Positions 56,289 to 63,904 of a DNA stretch of 64,000 bases are shown here, piece by piece. Position 1 is the stretch's first letter. The number at the start of each line of letters is the position of its first letter. The notes below the pieces were generated by a model that was not told where the DNA came from, did not search any database, and was given only the letters and a program-made list of their open reading frames with translations. Made by a program: the position numbers and the translations under genes. This DNA comes from Roseiarcus sp963813555. Lineage in GTDB: Bacteria; Pseudomonadota; Alphaproteobacteria; Rhizobiales; Beijerinckiaceae. Location of the stretch: assembly GCA_963813555.1 (NCBI GenBank), contig CAWEZX010000005.1, forward strand, positions 406,121-470,120, given 5' to 3'.

Positions 56289-57170
56289 TCAAAGTACGTA
56301 TCCTCCGTCGATCGTCAGGCTCGCGCCGGTCATGTACCCAAACTCTTCGCTAGCGAGATAGGCGACCAAGCCGGCGATTTCACGTGGTTGTCCAACTCGT
56401 CCAAGGGGAACCAGGGATTTCACTATCTCTAGGTGATCGACTGTCATATCCGTCTCGGTAGGCCCAGGCTGAACATTATTGACGGTTATCCCGCGGGGCG
56501 CGAGATCCAGCGCGATACCCTTCACCATGGTCGCCACGGCCGCCTTGGTCATCGAATAGACACTGGAACCGGGAAAGCCGGTGCGAATGGCGGTGTTACT
56601 GCCTATGGTGATCAGACGTCCGCCCTCGGGGAGCCTAGGCGCGGCCGCCTGGATGGCGACGAACACGCCACGCACGTTGACATCCAGCATCCGATCAAGA
56701 TCCTCAAGGCTGACAGTTTCGACGGAGCCCAGGCGCAAAATGCCGGCGTTGACTACGACAATGTCGAGCCGGCCAAACCGGTCGTGGGCCTGCGCAACGG
56801 CGTCCTGAATCGCCGCTGCGTCAGCGCTGTCGGCTTTTATGGCCAGAGCCTTTCGGCCCGTGGCTTCGACCGCTTCGACGGTCTCTGCCGCCTTGTTCGC
56901 CGCGGATACATAAGTCAGGGCGACGTCCGCACCGTCCTCTGCCAAGCGTCGGACGATCGCTGCGCCGATTCCCCGAGATCCGCCGAAAACCGTCGCGACC
57001 TTTCCCAGCAATTTGCGATTCTGTAGCCGAAGCGCGCAGAATGCGGGGCCACCGTCCGTAGGCGTTCCGACATTGTCGGAGAATCGGAGGGTCAGATCAA
57101 GCGCCAAGATTGCGCCACCAATTTCATGATTCCAGAAAATCACGATCCCCTGAGAGATTTGCTTCCGCAT
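56289..57170 (-). CDS. Short-chain dehydrogenase/reductase
   Basis: Classical SDR oxidoreductase. The cofactor motif GKVATVFGGSRGIGAAIVRR has Gly replacing Thr in the usual TGG; NAGILRLGSVETVS follows, and the active site comprises Ser191, Tyr205 and Lys209 (GSSVYSMTKAAVATMVKG). The end TGASLTIDGGYVL is typical. The family body starts only at about residue 55; the first 50 residues (WNHEIGGAILALDLTLRF) are foreign to it, so a TTG near 57008 may be the real start or the gene may have captured a new 5' end. The first 31 bases overlap the next gene. Confidence 0.83.
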   Translation of the reverse strand: MRKQISQGIVIFWNHEIGGAILALDLTLRFSDNVGTPTDGGPAFCALRLQNRKLLGKVATVFGGSRGIGAAIVRRLAEDGADVALTYVSAANKAAETVEAVEATGRKALAIKADSADAAAIQDAVAQAHDRFGRLDIVVVNAGILRLGSVETVSLEDLDRMLDVNVRGVFVAIQAAAPRLPEGGRLITIGSNTAIRTGFPGSSVYSMTKAAVATMVKGIALDLAPRGITVNNVQPGPTETDMTVDHLEIVKSLVPLGRVGQPREIAGLVAYLASEEFGYMTGASLTIDGGYVL

Positions 57171-57682
57171 GGCATAAGATAAATGTCTGTAATGTTATTG
57201 TGTTCCATTATATACAATAATTCATCATTGCGCTTGATTTCTTGCTCACTCAATAAGACGTGGTCGCTAGAATATATGCATAGATATATTGCGCCAATGT
57301 CAATCGTTTTGTTACCACAACTATCGAGGTAGAAATCTACATAGGGTTGGTCGAGGACTTGCGTTATTGACATTTTTCGCAATTCGATATGATAAAGATA
57401 CGGCGTTGGCTGCGCGGTCAAATGTTGAATGGTGGCTCGTAGCGACTCATCCTCTTGTTCCAATTGCTTCAGGTCTTTGATCTGTACCTCAAGATCTTTC
57501 ACACGTTCTTGGCTGGTCACCAGTTGTTCTGTTATTGTCGACAGTTGTTGGGCTTTGGCTAATAGGTGTTTTCGATTGGCGTAAAGAGCCTTATTTCGGC
57601 AACTGGCGCTGCAATATTTTTGTCTCAAGTTGTATTGGTGAAATGTCGCCCCGCAGGTGAAGCAGGTGAGTGGAGTATTCAT
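57140..57682 (-). CDS. Zinc-finger coiled-coil protein of unknown function
   Basis: 180 residues, strongly AT-rich compared with the rest of the window. N-terminal Cys cluster CFTCGATFHQYN...YCSASCRNK (C-x2-C-x13-C-x3-C), probably one zinc site; then a coiled coil with STITEQLVTSQERVKDLEVQ and a mixed C-terminal part (IELRKMSITQVLDQPYVDFY, SSDHVLLSEQEIKRNDELLY). A good ribosome-binding site, AGGAGT, precedes the ATG. Composition suggests recent acquisition. Family not recognised. Confidence 0.7.
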   Translation of the reverse strand: MNTPLTCFTCGATFHQYNLRQKYCSASCRNKALYANRKHLLAKAQQLSTITEQLVTSQERVKDLEVQIKDLKQLEQEDESLRATIQHLTAQPTPYLYHIELRKMSITQVLDQPYVDFYLDSCGNKTIDIGAIYLCIYSSDHVLLSEQEIKRNDELLYIMEHNNITDIYLMPCGSKSLRGS

Positions 57683-57843
57683 TACTTACTCCTACTGTAC
57701 AGACCGGAGATATATGGGAACGGCGTCGCGCTTTCGATAGCGCTTCCTACACATGTCTTGCTCGCTATTTTTTAGGTTGATTTGAATTTTGGGCAAGTTT
57801 CGAATCACCCGCAGCACCTCAGCCTTCACAATCGTGATCTCAC

Positions 57844-57919
57844 GGAGAACAGGGTGGCGATTGCCATTCGGGGAGGCGCGGACTCGCGCGAGGCGTTCGA
57901 AACTTTCGGCGTGCTCTGA
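57844..57919 (+). pseudogene. Duplicated 3' fragment of rraA
   Basis: Encodes NRVAIAIRGGADSREAFETF followed by GVL and TGA, against ENRVATAIRGGMGAREAFETFGVL at the end of the intact gene (55990-56062). The nucleotide sequences differ at roughly one in seven positions, so this is a diverged paralogue fragment and not a fresh copy. It lies on the other side of the SDR and zinc-finger genes. Confidence 0.75.
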
Positions 57920-58156
57920 CCGGCCGGCTCCGATGGTGCATTAAACTCCTCTGCGGGGCGCAGACCTTGCTCGGATTGGGCCGCGGTCTGCTTGGGGAAT
58001 GAAATTCCACGACAGCGCCGTGACTTTCTCCATTCGGATCGTTACAAGTATCCCCCCTAGATGGATTAAAGTTTGAATACAACTTTAAGTGGCGGACGCA
58101 TAGCCGCCTCTCGTCAACAATGCGCACTATCGCGCTAAAGCCTGAGGGCCATTCTT

Positions 58157-58205
58157 GCAACCGGTTGCGTGCAAGTTTGTTGACATTGGCTTGCACACGG
58201 TGCAA
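58157..58205. promoter_or_regulatory. Palindrome cluster over a TTGACA box
   Basis: GCAACCGGTTGC (58157-58168) is a perfect palindrome with the central CG typical of LacI-family operators. TTGCACACGGTGCAA (58191-58205) is a perfect 6+6 palindrome. Between them TTGACA (58180-58185) is a consensus -35 box, but the -10 at 17 bases (CAAATG) is weak. GCAAG/CTTGC arms also flank the box. Confidence 0.45.
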
Positions 58206-58275
58206 ATGTAGCTCAAGGCGCGGTCGGATGAGCGCGGTTGTCGCTACTTACCCGGAAGTGAGTGCGTAAGGCAAA

Positions 58276-58476
58276 ATGACCGAAGCAGAGGTTTGCGTTC
58301 TTGAGGTCGAGCGCGAGGCGCTCCGACAAAGGCTTGCCACAGCGCTGAGGGCGCTGACGCCTTTCGCCGAGGCGCACGCCAAGGCCGCCGTTCTCAGCGG
58401 CAAGCCTAGCGACTTCTGCCCTGAGGAAGCTTACCGTCAGGCTCGCGCTGTATGGTTCGAAATCAGTCACGCTTGA
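58276..58476 (+). CDS. Small hypothetical protein
   Basis: 66 residues, mostly helical: EVCVLEVEREALRQRLATAL, FAEAHAKAAVLSGKPSDFCP. AAGGCAAA precedes the ATG, and the palindrome cluster with TTGACA lies 70-120 bases upstream. No family recognised; it could be a chance frame. Confidence 0.4.
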   Translation: MTEAEVCVLEVEREALRQRLATALRALTPFAEAHAKAAVLSGKPSDFCPEEAYRQARAVWFEISHA

Positions 58477-58530
58477 TCGGTTTCAAACGACATTGTGAGC
58501 GTCCTCGAGGAACTCGCAGCGATGGAGTTG

Positions 58531-58920
58531 TCATACGAGCGCCTCGTTGACCTCGCGGGTGGCGTAGCTTGTGTCGACCAGCAGTCGGTCGAGCGTCCTG
58601 CCGCAGCGGCGGGCGATGTCATCGACCATCGGCGCCGCCAGACTGGCGTCGTTGCGCCGGTCGGTCAGTTCGATCGAGACAATGACGCCCTCTGCATGCA
58701 ATGCGCCTCGGGATCGGTCGTCGAGGCCTTGGCTCCTTCTTCTTGGCCTCGTCCTTGGCGCGCGTCTTCTGGCGCCGCCGCCGCTCGGTGACCCGCACGT
58801 GCGGCTCCGAGATGTGGACATGGGGCAAGTCTTTCGGTCGTGAAGGCATAGGCTCTGGCTCCATTCGCGCCTCGATCGGGCTCAGTTTAGCGCCGGCCGG
58901 GCCCGCGAAGCCCTTCGAAT
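58531..58920 (-). pseudogene. Transposase remnant (IS1182/IS5-like), frameshifted
   Basis: Minus-strand reading shows HAEGVIVSIELTDRRNDASL, AAPMVDDIARRCGRTLDRLL and VDTSYATREVNEAL, a conserved DDE transposase stretch around the second Asp. A different frame upstream carries ISEPHVRVTERRRRQKTR. Neither end of the element nor the remaining catalytic domain is present. Confidence 0.6.
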
Positions 58921-59062
58921 GCAACCGGCGCGCGAATTGCCTTCAAACAAAAGCAAATAAGCGCCACTAAACGCTAGTAAACGCTACTAAGCGCCAGTAA
59001 ATTTCCTAGCGTTTACTAGCGTTTATTTTTTCAAATCGTGACCTTTCAAAGGGTTATGGCCG
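58875..59062 (-). repeat. Dispersed structured repeat, copy 2 (opposite orientation)
   Basis: Reverse complement aligns with 2824-2995. Here 58968-58986 and 59007-59025 form a perfect 19-bp inverted repeat around a 20-base loop, longer and of different sequence than the 14-bp stem of copy 1. On the plus strand the stem is followed directly by a T run, as in an intrinsic terminator, although the stem is only moderately GC-rich. Iterated units read ACGCTAGTAA. Confidence 0.7.
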
Positions 59063-59296
59063 ACTCAAACAAAAAAATTCCCTTCGCCATCTCAGGTTGT
59101 GCGCGAACTGTCTGGACCCACTTTCCCCAATTCTCATTTCTCCTTGTTCGCCATCCGCCAGGCGTGGCTCGATCGGCGACTGGCCAATGGTATAGCACAG
59201 ATTTCCGCTTTTGCGAAGAACACGCGCTTGATTTGTGTTTGCTTCCGGCTCCGGCGTCCGGCGGTGATCCGCGACCCTTTTTCTGGACGGCGCCGT

Positions 59297-59896
59297 TCAG
59301 CGGCCGATGCGCGATTTCGCCGTGAGGTCGCCGGCGCGCCAGACATAGGCCGCGAGCAGGGGCTCCTGCGAAGTCCGCATGGCGTGGGCAGTCCACGAGG
59401 CATGGCGGATCCATTCCCCCGGCGGACGCAGCCGCCAATCGGCCTCACCCGAACGCCAAAAGGCGTGACCGGCCAGCGGCAGATAAAGCTCCTCCGCCTC
59501 GTGCGAATGGTCGGGATATTCGGTATCCGGGCCGAGCAACAGAACGCCGCAGGCGGCCCTTTCGCTCATGAAGGCGCCGCGCTGGCCAATCCATTCGCTA
59601 TAGCCATAAGTTTCCAGGAAGCGCTCGCCGAAGTCGGCTTTGCTATAGGTCTGCCGCCAGTCGAGTTGGTCGGCCAGGGCCTCGACCGCCTCGACCAACT
59701 TGCGAGTCTCGGGCGCCGCCAATCGCGACAGGCCCGGCAGAGCGGCCACGACCGGAAGCGAGCGCGCGCGAACCGGCCGAGGGAGGAGCTCCGACGGCCA
59801 GTCGGTGAGGAAGGCTTCAGCCTGCGGACCCGCCGTCTCGAGCAACGCGCGCAGGGCCTCGACGAGCAAATGCAGCGCTTCCCGAGTGCTGCTCAT
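59297..59896 (-). CDS. DMSP-lyase-like cupin protein (DLL superfamily)
   Basis: 199 residues. The N-terminal half is helical (LHLLVEALRALLETAGPQAE); the C-terminal cupin has FLETYGYSEWIGQRGAFMSE, then the metal-site motif YPDHSHEAEELYLPLAGHA (two His, Glu, Tyr) and a distal His in WIRHASWTAHAMRT. This layout is that of the dimethylsulfoniopropionate lyase family (PF16867; DddL/DddQ). Many family members outside marine bacteria have other or unknown substrates. Part of the gene is repeated at 60504-60598. Confidence 0.75.
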   Translation of the reverse strand: MSSTREALHLLVEALRALLETAGPQAEAFLTDWPSELLPRPVRARSLPVVAALPGLSRLAAPETRKLVEAVEALADQLDWRQTYSKADFGERFLETYGYSEWIGQRGAFMSERAACGVLLLGPDTEYPDHSHEAEELYLPLAGHAFWRSGEADWRLRPPGEWIRHASWTAHAMRTSQEPLLAAYVWRAGDLTAKSRIGR

Positions 59897-60156
59897 CGGT
59901 CCCTCCGATCACGGACAACGGAATTGGTCCCTCCCTATAAGGCAGGCAAGCGTCGGGCGCGCTGCCGGCGTCTGCGGGCCGGTTCCACGGATGACCGGGC
60001 GAGAGAATGGGCAAATCCTGCTCCTCGCCCTAGCGCCCGTCTGGAGGCGCATGCGCTCGCCAAGAAATCGTCGCCCCCCGCGCGGCGGGCCGATTGCGGG
60101 GATCGCAAGAAATTGCCAGAATGGTCGCGGTCTTAGGGGACTTGGGGAACGCAGCC

Positions 60157-60489
60157 ATGAAAAAACTTCTCGCCATCGCGGTTCTGGGGCTCATCGCCGG
60201 AGCGGCGTCCGGGTGTCAGACCCCGGAAGAATTGAGCATGCAGGCTTCGAATGTCTGCGTGTCTTCCGGGCTTCACCCGGGAACGAAAGCCTATCGGCGC
60301 TGCTATGCAGCGAACTACGCGAACCTGCGCGCCAATTCCCAGCAGGCGGAGAACGCGGCGGTCGCCGGCGCGGCGCTTGGCGTCGCGAGCGGGGCGCTTG
60401 CGGGAGCGGCGATCGCGAATGATGGTTACTATTACGGCGGCTATGGTCCGGGCTGGGGTCCGCGCTGCGGCTGGGGCGGCTGCTGGTGA
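60157..60489 (+). CDS. Small lipoprotein
   Basis: 110 residues. A lipoprotein signal (KKLLAIAVLGLIAGAASGC, Cys20) precedes a polar region with QASNVCVSSGLHPGTKAYRR (two further Cys), an Ala/Gly-rich segment (VAGAALGVASGALAGAAIAN) and a Gly/Tyr/Trp-rich tail (GYYYGGYGPGWGPRCGWGG). A ribosome-binding site GGGGA lies upstream. Probably anchored in the outer membrane; function unknown. Confidence 0.75.
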   Translation: MKKLLAIAVLGLIAGAASGCQTPEELSMQASNVCVSSGLHPGTKAYRRCYAANYANLRANSQQAENAAVAGAALGVASGALAGAAIANDGYYYGGYGPGWGPRCGWGGCW

Positions 60490-60503
60490 GGCTGGCGCCC
60501 TGT

Positions 60504-60598
60504 CGCTCATGAAGGCGCCGCGCTGGCCGATCCATTCGCTATAGCCGTAGCTTCAGGAAAAGCTCCCGAAACCGGCGGGGTCGTAGGTCCGCCGCCGC
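60504..60598 (-). pseudogene. Duplicated internal fragment of the DMSP-lyase-like gene
   Basis: Corresponds to about 59567-59650 of the intact gene: the stretch GCTCATGAAGGCGCCGCGC is identical and the minus strand reads YSEWIGQRGAFMS. Identity falls off toward 60598, with small indels. The rest of the second gene copy is missing. Confidence 0.7.
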
Positions 60599-60607
60599 TT
60601 CCCTTAT

Positions 60608-60635
60608 GTCATTCCCGCGGTAAGCGGGAATCCAG
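60608..60635. repeat. Short palindromic repeat (GTCATTCCCGC...GCGGGAATCC)
   Basis: ATTCCCGC and GCGGGAAT form a perfect 8-bp stem with a 5-base loop. This intergenic palindrome type is widespread in proteobacterial genomes. Confidence 0.55.
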
Positions 60636-60759
60636 AACAACGGAACGCAACGATGCGAGCCGGCCTCCCGGACGTCGTCAGCGGCGATCTCCTTTAGGCT
60701 GCCGCGGCGGGTTCGGACGGACCGAGGCGACGCCCGTCTGGCCGGCGCGACTGTTGAGC

Positions 60760-60999
60760 TTACCCGCCGACTTTGAGCGACCCAAGCGAGGCCTGAACCG
60801 CGCCCGAGCTTTGCGCCGCAGGCGAACTCGCGGCGGCTACAGGTTTATAGTCGCCGTTGCTGTCCTTCGTCTGGGACGTTCGAGAGTTGGGGGCCTTGTA
60901 GTCGCCATCGGCTGCGCGCATGGAAGCGGCCGCCGCCGGAGCCGGCGGCGCGGCGGTGGCCGATGCGGGAGCGGGGGCTGACACGGCGGGGATCGACAT
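60760..60999 (-). CDS. Small Ala/Pro-rich hypothetical protein with GDYK repeats
   Basis: 79 residues from the ATG at 60999, preceded by the ribosome-binding site TGGAGA. An Ala/Pro-rich N-terminus (SIPAVSAPAPASATAAPPAP) is followed by two GDYK units (ADGDYKAPNSRTSQ and DSNGDYKPVAA) and a tail SLGSLKVGG. Predicted disordered. No family recognised. Confidence 0.55.
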   Translation of the reverse strand: MSIPAVSAPAPASATAAPPAPAAAASMRAADGDYKAPNSRTSQTKDSNGDYKPVAAASSPAAQSSGAVQASLGSLKVGG

Positions 61000-61162
61000 T
61001 GCTTTCTCCAGTTGCAGGAGGTGGTCACGCGCCGGCTTCGGGCGCAAAGGATTTGCGTCGCCGCTCTCGACGTCGTGAATGGGACATGTCGGCGTTTCGC
61101 CAACTGGGACAGAGCGGCCTCATGCCTCCGCCGACGCCTGTGACGCGACAGTCCATCCCGAT

Positions 61163-61183
61163 GGAAAAAGGCTAGAGAGCCTT
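61163..61183 (-). terminator. Intrinsic terminator after the DUF4926-UreC chimera
   Basis: Minus strand: AAGGCT-CTCT-AGCCTT followed by a run of T. The stem is perfect (6 bp) and lies about 35 bases after the stop at 61217. Confidence 0.55.
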
Positions 61184-61216
61184 GGTAAAGATGACGTTAC
61201 TTGTCGCTCGCAGCAG

Positions 61217-61534
61217 CTATCGCTGCGCCATCGGCAGCCTCTCCGCCGGCTCGCACACGAGCAGCGCGCCGTCGGCGCGCACGTCGTAGGTCTCGGGATC
61301 GATCTCGATCTTCGGCGTCGCGCCGCCCAAGTCACGCGGCGAGAGGCGCGGTGCACAAAATGAGCAGGGCGTCGCGCGGCGCGGGCAAGGAACGATGGCG
61401 TAGGCTTGGCCCGTGTCGCCGCTGAATTCGACCAACGCCGTGGTTTCGTCAAGCGGTTCGACGATCGTGCCAACCAGGCCTCGGACGAGCCCATATTCCG
61501 GCAGGTCACGAAGAAGCGCAACGGCGGCGAGCAA
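61217..61534 (-). CDS. DUF4926 domain fused to a urease alpha-subunit tail
   Basis: 105 residues. The first 50 match DUF4926 (AVALLRDLPEYGLVRGLVGT, IVEPLDETTALVEFSGDTGQ). The rest is the end of UreC: RLSPRDLGGATPKIEIDPET, YDVRADGALLVCEPAERLPM and AQR, then a stop replaces the terminal YFLF. DUF4926 is a small stand-alone domain, so this is a chimera in which a urease 3' fragment has become its end. An intrinsic terminator follows. It may still be translated; whether it has a role is unknown. Confidence 0.7.
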   Translation of the reverse strand: MLAAVALLRDLPEYGLVRGLVGTIVEPLDETTALVEFSGDTGQAYAIVPCPRRATPCSFCAPRLSPRDLGGATPKIEIDPETYDVRADGALLVCEPAERLPMAQR

Positions 61535-61779
61535 GGCCGCGTTGTCGCCCTTCGTTTGCGCCGATGGATCAGCGCGTTGATCAGCGTCTGATAGGTATCC
61601 CCTGCTGCGGCGCCCGCGATTTGAGGCGTGTTGCGCTCCCTATATCATTCCGGCGCAATCTTAAGCCGAGAGATCATTATAATTCCAATTGGTTACAAGC
61701 CAATAGGATGTACTAGCTAACGGAGCGCAAACGGGTGACGGTTGCGAAATCAAGCGAATCGGCTCAGTGATTCTTGGGT

Positions 61780-62625
61780 ATGGATAAGTCACCTCTTAGA
61801 TCTGCCTTTAGCTCACTCAAATGGCCGGGCTATGCCATCTCGGCCCTTGGACTATTACAACAGGCGATCCATTGGGGATGGTCCCTTCTCGACATTGGTG
61901 GGCGCCTAGACATCCTCTGGCGCATCGCAAAAAGTTTAGGTGGGACGCCGGCTTTGTTGACGACGGCTATTCTTTGGCCTTGGACTGGAATCATTCTCAT
62001 AGTGTGTGGAGTTCTATACATTGTTTTCGTTGGAGAGCCATCTTCTGGGGTGCAACGCCATCATTGGTGGCCGTATGTTGGCTGGGCTATAGCCGGCCTT
62101 GTCTTTGCTTCCATGGCCGGTACTGCCATTATTGGATACGTAGAGCTATATATCCGATCTGAAATATCCAAAGGTATCGCTGGCGTTGCGCGTGGAGCAT
62201 CTCCAGCCGAAAATAATCAGGCGCGCCCACAGCGTCCACTATCATCTCAAGATCGGCACTTACAACCAGATCAAATGAGAATTTTGATCGAAGAATTGCC
62301 TAAACTTCGACAATCTATAGGTGGCATACCTATTGCATACGTGCAATATGATAGCGAATCCTTGTCGGTAGCAAATCAATTTTTCGGCCTGTTTCAGAGA
62401 AGTGGGACAGGCGCAAATTTAATAACTGAGGTTCCAAGTGGGCCTGAGGAAGAAGGTTTAGTGATCGAGGTGAAGGACAAATCTAGGATTCCAGAGCCAA
62501 TGAAACAGTTACTGAATGTTTTTGAAATGGCCGACATTCACGCAACAGTGCAAAACGTCAAGAATCCTAATTCCATTTCGAATGATTATTTTGTTTTGTT
62601 TGTTGCTCCGTCCCACGTTGATTAA
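61780..62625 (+). CDS. AT-rich membrane protein with a C-terminal soluble domain
   Basis: 281 residues from the ATG at 61780. Three predicted membrane helices (about 20-36, LLTTAILWPWTGIILIVCGV at about 55-80, VGWAIAGLVFASMAGTAIIG at about 97-120), a short polar linker and a soluble domain of about 125 residues: LQPDQMRILIEELPKLRQSI, IPIAYVQYDSESLSVANQFF and VKDKSRIPEPMKQLLNVFEM. The C-terminal pattern (a helix after a 'QP-x-Q' start, then alternating strands) resembles a sensor-like domain seen in diverse bacterial membrane proteins, unnamed here. Base composition differs from the chromosome; it lies between two copies of a ureC tail. Confidence 0.65.
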   Translation: MDKSPLRSAFSSLKWPGYAISALGLLQQAIHWGWSLLDIGGRLDILWRIAKSLGGTPALLTTAILWPWTGIILIVCGVLYIVFVGEPSSGVQRHHWWPYVGWAIAGLVFASMAGTAIIGYVELYIRSEISKGIAGVARGASPAENNQARPQRPLSSQDRHLQPDQMRILIEELPKLRQSIGGIPIAYVQYDSESLSVANQFFGLFQRSGTGANLITEVPSGPEEEGLVIEVKDKSRIPEPMKQLLNVFEMADIHATVQNVKNPNSISNDYFVLFVAPSHVD

Positions 62626-62777
62626 AATTGGAAGCGGCCGCCCCCAGTGAGTTGGCGGACCTCACGCCCTCCCCACCTGGGCATTGCTCGGCGACTCAAA
62701 GACCACTGTGACGCTCCGATTGCCGCAAGATGGGCGCATGAGCGGCGTCTCTAGGTAGTTTGACTACCACCGCGGGC

Positions 62778-62785
62778 GCGATTGT
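62778..62785. repeat. Target-site duplication GCGATTGT, left
   Basis: GCGATTGT directly precedes the left end of the IS1595-type element; its identical partner is at 63891-63898. Confidence 0.85.
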
Positions 62786-63890
62786 GGCTCTTATAGCGTT
62801 AGTTGTTGGTATGGGCCGATTCCGATGGCGCTCTTGATCCAGTTTTGTGGCGTGATTTGTCGATCCCAGGCTTCGAGGGCGCGCCGCCAGCCGAGATAAT
62901 TTGGCAGGTTCTTGGTGGCGACGCCGTTGAAGCGATTGAGCCATTGCTTGAGACGGCTGTGGTAGGCGTTGACGTTGTTGATATGCAGGTGGGGCGCCGC
63001 GGGGACAGGCTTTCCCGGGGAAGGAACGGCGTGAAAGGGGATGTTGGCCTGGCGGGCGAAGGAGGCCAGCGGTTTGCCGCCATCGCCGATCAAGTGATTT
63101 GCGGACGTAACGACACCGGTCAGGACGGCGGCGATCGAAGCGCTGTCGTCGTTTGGCAGAACGGCGTCGAAAGTTGCGCCCTTTCGGTCGCGGGCGACGA
63201 GCACGGGAATGTTGTCCTGATAGGGGCCCGGATGACGGGCCGTTCCGCCGCGTTTGCGAGCCTTGCGAGGCAGATCGGACCACCGCCCCTTGAAAGATTC
63301 TAAGGATGAAGGTTTCATCCGCTTCGACGATTCCGCTCAGCTTTTGCGGCTTGTCCGCGGCGGGAGCGCCCAAAAACCGGTGACGCCAGCGGAAAGCCGT
63401 CGTCGGATGCACGCCGCAAAGCGCGGCCGTCTTCACCAGGCTTTTGCCTTCGATCATCGCCTGCGCGTGATCGAGCCAACGCTCTTTCTTGCGCAGATGC
63501 GCCATTGGGCTTTTGCTCAGGGCGTTGAAGGTGCGTCCGCAAGCCTTGCAGCGGAACCGCGCCAGTCCGCGCGAGCGTCCCCAGGCCACGATTTCGCGAC
63601 CCGCGCAATGCGGACACCCTCGACTTTCTACCCGCTCATGGCCTGTTACGCCCAACGCGTCCGGCCGACGGCGAGCCTTCAAGGCCTTGTTCTTCGCGGC
63701 CGCCGTCAGCATCGCAGTTTTCGGACCCACCCCCTCCGCCGTCGTCAGAGCCGCGAGCGCCGCCCGCCGCTGATCCTCGTTCAATCGAACGATCCCCGAC
63801 AGCCAAGTCGAAAACTCCTCACCCTTCATCGAACAATCTCCAACCCCACCCCCACCATAACCCAAATCAACAACTAACGCTATAAGAGCC
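62786..63890 (-). mobile_element. IS1595-family insertion sequence
   Basis: 1105 bp with perfect terminal inverted repeats of about 23 bp starting GGCTCTTATAGCGTTAG, flanked by the 8-bp duplication GCGATTGT. 8-bp duplications and a zinc-ribbon transposase are hallmarks of IS1595. It is inserted 7 bases beyond the ureC stop. Confidence 0.92.
62791..63829 (-). CDS. IS1595-family transposase (ISXO2-like), one frameshift
   Basis: N-terminal zinc ribbon CPHCAGREIVAWGRSRGLAR and FRCKACGRTFNALSKSP, helix-turn-helix (AALCGVHPTTAFRWRHRFLG), then the ISXO2 DDE domain: GIVEADETFI (first Asp), VLVARDRKGATFDAVLPNDD and HLHINNVNAYHSRLKQWLNR with the HINNVN motif. One extra base near 63301 breaks the frame between ADETFIL and ESFKGRW. 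The ATG at 63829 starts the family sequence KGEEFSTWLSGI. Confidence 0.88.
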
Positions 63891-63898
63891 GCGATTGT
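63891..63898. repeat. Target-site duplication GCGATTGT, right
   Basis: Identical partner of 62778-62785, immediately outside the right end of the IS1595-type element. Confidence 0.85.
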
Positions 63899-63904
63899 TG
63901 CCGC

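Larger units (their letters stand above)
57683..58275. other. Spacer with rraA fragment and operator-like palindromes
   Basis: No intact gene. It contains the diverged rraA tail (57844-57919), an AT-rich stretch (57700-57800), and a cluster of palindromes overlapping a TTGACA box (58157-58205) upstream of a short open frame. Confidence 0.5.
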
